Shown here in pieces: positions 62,398-64,000 of a DNA stretch of 64,000 bases; the first letter of the stretch is position 1; each line of letters opens with the position of its first letter. Under the pieces are notes generated by a model. That model searched no databases. It was not told the DNA's origin and saw only the letters and a program-made list of their open reading frames with translations. Origin of the DNA: Sandaracinaceae bacterium (GTDB taxonomy: Bacteria; Myxococcota_A; Polyangia; Polyangiales; Houyiibacteriaceae); assembly GCA_020633055.1 (NCBI GenBank), contig JACKEJ010000004.1, positions 744,001-808,000 of the forward strand, written 5' to 3'. The position numbers and the translations under genes were made by a program.

Positions 62398-63405
62398 TCA
62401 GGCGAGCGACGGGTGGGCTCGGTCGCGCTCTGCCCCGGCGACCCCAGGCGCCGTGACCACCCCACGGCGCAGCAGCACGCGCCACTCGTCGGCGCTGTGT
62501 ACACAGGGGCTCGTGCCGTCGTAGAACGCGCGGAACAGCGCGAGGAAGCGAGCGGGGTCGTCCTGGTGGGGGAAGTGCCCAGCCCCGTCGAAGACCTCGA
62601 GGCGGCTCGACGGCATCGCGGCGTGGATGCGCGCGGCGTGCTTGACCGGAATGACGCCATCGCGCGAGCCCCACACCACCAGCGTGGGCATGTCCTTGGC
62701 CAAGTAGCAGCGGTCCAGCATGGTGATGGCCTGCCCGCGCCAGTCCACGGCGCCCCGCAGCGTGCGCACGAAGGCGCGCCGGGATGCGGTATTGGGCAGC
62801 GCCTCGAAGATGCGCATCAGCTGCCTCGAGTCGCGGCCGATGTCGGTGTCCAGCAGGCGCAGGGCGGTGAACACGCCACGCCCCAGCAGCCTGGCACCAG
62901 GGGCCTGCAGCAGGGGTAGCACCAGGTCCGCGTTGGGCGCGGCCACGAACCGGAGCACGGGGTGGACCTCGTGGCTCACCCCTCCGGTGCCGACCAGCAC
63001 GAGGCGCTCGCAGCGCTCCGGGTACTGATAGGCGAACTGCATGGCCACGCCGCCGCCCAGTGAGTGTCCGAGCACCGTCACGCGGTCCACGTCGAGCACG
63101 CTCAACAGGTCGCGCATGGCGTTGGCGTAGGCACCGATGGAATAGTCGGCGCGCGGCTTGTCGGACGCACCGTGCCCCAGCAGGTCGGGGGCGATGACGG
63201 TGAAGTCCTTGGCGAGCGCGGGGATGACGTCGGCCCAGCTGTCGGCGTCGTCGCCGATGCCGTGGATCAGCAGCAGAGCGGGCCCGCTGCCAGCCCGGAT
63301 GAACGCGCGTTGATAGCCATGGATGGTCCGAAAGCTGCGCGTCAGAGCGGTCACGGTCTTGGCAGGGTATCGAGCGCCGCGCGTGGGCGCCCCCTCCGCG
63401 TGCAT
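62398..63405 (-). CDS. Alpha/beta-fold hydrolase
   Basis: A 335-residue hydrolase. LLLIHGIGDDADSW (oxyanion loop), VLGHSLGGG (nucleophile Ser), VVWGSRDGVIPVKHA (Asp) and GAGHFPHQDDP (His) make a full triad. It resembles C-C bond hydrolases and lipases of the MhpC/haloperoxidase group. ATG 63405 leads with a 17-residue variable segment; GTG 63354 would be a closer start to the fold. It has no signal peptide. It reads in the same direction as the kinase gene, 60 bp upstream of it. Confidence 0.9.
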   Translation of the reverse strand: MHAEGAPTRGARYPAKTVTALTRSFRTIHGYQRAFIRAGSGPALLLIHGIGDDADSWADVIPALAKDFTVIAPDLLGHGASDKPRADYSIGAYANAMRDLLSVLDVDRVTVLGHSLGGGVAMQFAYQYPERCERLVLVGTGGVSHEVHPVLRFVAAPNADLVLPLLQAPGARLLGRGVFTALRLLDTDIGRDSRQLMRIFEALPNTASRRAFVRTLRGAVDWRGQAITMLDRCYLAKDMPTLVVWGSRDGVIPVKHAARIHAAMPSSRLEVFDGAGHFPHQDDPARFLALFRAFYDGTSPCVHSADEWRVLLRRGVVTAPGVAGAERDRAHPSLA

Positions 63406-63510
63406 GGACGAGTCGAAGTTGCGACCGGGAAATGACCGTGAAACCAGGTGGAAACGCGCCACCGCCGGCCGTCGCGTCGGGGGGCGCGGCAGCTCCTCGG
63501 GTGACGCCCG

Positions 63511-63566
63511 GCTGGGAGACCGCCGCGCGCCGCGCCCGGCCGCTGGGAGACCGCCGCGCGCCGCGC
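63511..63566. repeat. 25-bp direct repeat, 31-bp period
   Basis: GCTGGGAGACCGCC and the following GCGCGCCGCGC occur at 63511-63535 and again at 63542-63566. The repeat lies in the 191-bp gap before the hydrolase gene and after the last gene of the window. It is GC-rich and probably a slippage product; no function is evident. Confidence 0.7.
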
Positions 63567-63596
63567 AGGCCGAGCGACGTCGCGGCGACCCAGTCG

Positions 63597-64000
63597 TCAG
63601 GGAATGAGCGCGACAGCGTCGATCTCGTTCCAGCCCGTCACCGCGTTCGTGTCGAGGTACAGGCGTACGGTGTGGATCGAGCGCGGCTCGGGCAGGCGCA
63701 CCTCGACAGCCGCAGCGCCAGTCACCCCTCGCGTGGGCTCGATGCCGGAGAACAAGGTCACGACCTGCGCCGGATCGCTCACGTCGTCCACGCGCACCAC
63801 GGCGCCGGGGTTGTAGGTCTCGAGCCAGAACACGGCGGTGGTGAGCACGGGCTCCGCATAACGCAGCGTGATGTGTTGGATGCCGCCGTCCGCGAGGCGC
63901 GTGGCCCACGCGTTCGGGAGGTCGCCCGCGGTCGGATACACGTCGGGGGCGCCCGTCGCGCGCTGGGCGGAGTTGCCGTCGCTGGTGTACTCGGAGGAGA
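63597..64000 (-). CDS. C-terminal part of an exported-type protein, discoidin-like domain (partial)
   Basis: Only the last 134 residues are inside; the start lies past the right edge. The segment reads SSEYTSDGNSAQRATGAPDV then YPTAGDLPNAWATRLADGG, and continues with VFWLETYNPGAVVRVDDVSD and IHTVRLYLDTNAVTGWNEID. The GAPDVYP, NAW and ETYNPGA pattern is that of galactose-binding/discoidin-like beta-sandwich domains in secreted bacterial proteins. It would bind a carbohydrate or surface partner. What precedes it (a catalytic or lipoprotein part) is unknown. Confidence 0.65.
   Translation of the reverse strand, partial: SSEYTSDGNSAQRATGAPDVYPTAGDLPNAWATRLADGGIQHITLRYAEPVLTTAVFWLETYNPGAVVRVDDVSDPAQVVTLFSGIEPTRGVTGAAAVEVRLPEPRSIHTVRLYLDTNAVTGWNEIDAVALIP

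Noticed and set aside
58597..62919. 1440-codon open frame opposite the PknK-like gene
   Set aside because: It spans the full kinase gene in antisense, has no motif, and shows the same shadow composition.

Overview
The window is 64 kb of very GC-rich (about 70%) chromosomal DNA with close-packed genes on both strands. It looks like Myxococcota, most plausibly the Polyangiales/Sandaracinaceae side. This placement rests on gene content only: two very large Ser/Thr kinases (one with a C-terminal kinase domain, one PknK-like), an FHA-secretion-ATPase fusion, a lipoprotein with a MopE-type metal-binding motif, a short TPR protein of the type common in myxobacteria, many orphan lipoproteins and outer-membrane barrels, and high-GC codon use. 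No rRNA, tRNA, CRISPR array, prophage or complete insertion sequence was seen.

Layout. 0-9.6 kb is housekeeping and metabolism: dnaJ (cut by the left edge), a pseudouridine synthase, a trans-sulfuration enzyme translationally coupled to an FHA/CpaF-like protein with a broken P-loop, an SDR, a MATE exporter and an Old Yellow Enzyme. 9.7-16.4 kb holds an SGNH lipoprotein, queE, an ECF sigma factor, a DUF3604/PHP-like protein, a 0.4-kb palindromic repeat element, and a zinc-ribbon membrane protein. 16.4-21.7 kb has a LysR/DoxX divergent pair, mtfA, a deazaflavin-oxidoreductase-like gene, a CusF-like lipoprotein next to sufE, a GST and a hydrolase. 21.8-27.9 kb is a possible lipid-handling locus: two tandem FadL-type porins followed by a ceramidase-like hydrolase, facing an alpha/beta hydrolase and a membrane protein. 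28.1-37.5 kb is cell-envelope genes (lipoprotein, TPR protein, two paralogous outer-membrane barrels, a YiiX-like hydrolase) and a two-gene GMC oxidoreductase operon. 37.5-50.2 kb carries a C-terminal-kinase protein, an HrpB-type helicase and a RavA/ViaA-like MoxR-VWA pair. 50.2-64 kb is rich in oxidoreductases and hydrolases (BVMO-type monooxygenase, ALO-type lactone oxidase, second ceramidase-like enzyme, SDR with its TetR regulator), followed by a 1273-residue PknK-like kinase, an alpha/beta hydrolase, and an exported-type protein cut by the right edge.

The strongest candidates for something undescribed are (i) the palindromic element at 14.6-15.0 kb, built from 53-bp units in opposite orientation around a core of hairpins; (ii) the FHA protein whose ATPase P-loop lysine and Walker B glutamate are both replaced; (iii) the FadL-FadL-ceramidase unit; (iv) the GMC oxidoreductase with a four-cysteine cluster and small partner; and (v) the paralogous pair of lumenal-domain/beta-barrel outer-membrane proteins. 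All functional statements come from reading motifs by eye; no database search was run.
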